Part shown: one piece after another, positions 62,701 to 64,000 of the stretch
Layout: each line of letters opens with the position of its first letter
How positions within the stretch are numbered: position 1 is the first letter of the stretch
NCBI GenBank assembly: GCA_005408345.1
Contig: SEMN01000007.1
Location: 3,136,001-3,200,000 of the forward strand
DNA length: 64,000 nucleotides
Direction: 5' to 3'
Source: Macquaria australasica
Lineage: Eukaryota > Chordata > Actinopteri > Centrarchiformes > Percichthyidae
Program-made: the position numbers and the translations under genes
Notes under the pieces: model-generated
Told to the model about the DNA's origin: nothing
The model's input: the letters and a program-made list of their open reading frames with translations, nothing else
Databases searched by the model: none

Positions 62701-64000
62701 CAAACTCGGCTATGACCATAGAACCTTTTTTACAAACCACTGAGTCAGGTAGCTGTTGACAGGACTGCTCAGAATAGTACCTGGCTGAGTGGATTGTGGT
62801 CATTGTGTGTGCTTGTGTGCGTGCGTGCATGCAGGTTATTTGTCTCTGCGAGCATTACACCTTTGTTTATTTCCCCTTTGTAAATAACACACAGGTGTGA
62901 GGCATTGTGAATTCATGCAGGATGGCTGTGTTTCATTGTGTCGAAGTATAACCCATATCTTGCAAAACAATGGCTTGTAGTTTCCATAGAGGCCTAACTG
63001 CACACAGATGGCGTTATAAACCTTACTCTGGATCTAGGCATGGTTACAGGGTCATTCTTCAGCTGAGCACTGAGCTAAGTGAAGTGTGAAAAGGCTGAAC
63101 TGTGTACAGAAGAACAGAGCAGCTCTTTGATGTAGGGTAGAATTAGGACTAACATAAGGCTAAAGATGACTTGTATAAAAATGAAAACTAGCGGTTTTTC
63201 TTTTGCTTCTACCCACAGTTTTAGTACAACTCTTTTTTTCTCCTATTTTCTCCTCCAATCACCATCTATATAAAGCACAATCACCTATACAATATAGCGG
63301 TATTGTTAAGAGTCATACTATACAAATAACATACTCTAGTTATTATAGTAGGATGTATTTTGTTGATTCTATGTAGGCCTATTATAGGTAGTCGCAGTAG
63401 TAATGGTGCATCTGCTTTGATTAATACTATTATTATCAGTATTATTATTATTATTGCATCAGAGATCAGAAGTAACCTTACAGTAGTATAATAGTAGCTT
63501 CCTGCACATGTAATGAACCTTTACTGACAGCAGAGGGCAGGATGCACAAAAACAAGGACTTGCTCTTAAATGCAACTTCACCTCATCAGTAACTTCACCT
63601 GAAGATCTAATAGTTGTAATAGTGCACGTAGTTGTGGTTTTATTAATGTTTTACAGTCATAAACTGAATTAACAAGTTGATTTAGTGTAGTGTATGATAT
63701 GGGGCAAAAAAACTGCTGCTGCATGGTGTCTATCGGGTCACGGTTCAAACAGTGATGTCACAGAAGTAATTCATGGAAGTAAAAAACACCAGGTTAAACA
63801 ATAGCAGGCAGTATATTAGTTCAGTTTGCAGTTTGCTGTTACAGTAAGAGGCTTTCTTTGGAAGAAGAAATACAAGTTTGTAATACTATCAGATGAGGTC
63901 AGAGGTGTGTGTACAAGATAGTCGAACATGATACTGTGTTATCACTAATACACTCATTTACATTGCCTGATAATACTCTCTCACACACATATGGACACAT
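59760..64000. other. Intergenic DNA right of SLC35G1
   Basis: Mostly AT-rich, with no exon that I recognise. Human synteny predicts PLCE1 next, on the plus strand; no PLCE1 domain is seen, so it probably starts beyond the window. The only frame with coding-like composition is 62466-62759 (plus), Ser/Thr-rich and without a recognised family. Its AG at its left and GT at its right could be chance. Confidence 0.4.

Overview
The window is vertebrate nuclear DNA with large, intron-rich genes, canonical splice sites, polyadenylation signals, microsatellites and many degenerate mobile-element copies. Protein similarity, a short fish-type RBP4 C-terminus and several interspersed repeats of a kind common in spiny-rayed fishes point to a ray-finned fish, probably a percomorph. 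No bacterial or viral gene was seen.

Layout, left to right: (1) 146-358, last coding exon of CEP55 (+) with a long 3'UTR to about 1960; (2) 4202-6380, RBP4 (-), five coding exons plus a noncoding first exon and a TATA box near 6715; (3) 10245-20731, PDE6C (+), complete, 22 coding exons and 852 residues, with a 2.3 kb 3'UTR; (4) 25291-39405, FRA10AC1 (-), complete, 14 coding exons and 333 residues; (5) 41215-50748, LGI1 (+), complete, 10 coding exons and 550 residues; (6) 53406-59359, SLC35G1 (+), complete, 5 coding exons and 409 residues; (7) 59360-64000, 3'UTR and intergenic DNA with no gene I can recognise. All exon chains were built by hand by joining splice sites in phase; each gives an uninterrupted reading frame.

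The gene order CEP55-RBP4-PDE6C-FRA10AC1-LGI1-SLC35G1 and the orientations match human 10q23.33, so this is an old syntenic block. FFAR4, which lies between CEP55 and RBP4 in human, is not seen here. The genes do not form one pathway. RBP4 (plasma retinol carrier) and PDE6C (cone phosphodiesterase) both serve vision; LGI1 is a secreted synaptic protein; FRA10AC1 is nuclear; CEP55 acts in abscission; SLC35G1 is a membrane transporter-family protein. RBP4/PDE6C and FRA10AC1/LGI1 are head to head, CEP55/RBP4 and PDE6C/FRA10AC1 tail to tail.

The most notable observations are: an inverted pair of about 180 bp unique-looking repeats that brackets the RBP4 promoter and exons 1-4; two consecutive GC-AG introns in the catalytic part of PDE6C; two introns that split the EPTP-repeat part of LGI1, which is a single exon in human; and a PDE6C CaaX box ending in Cys. 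No clearly new biological system was found.
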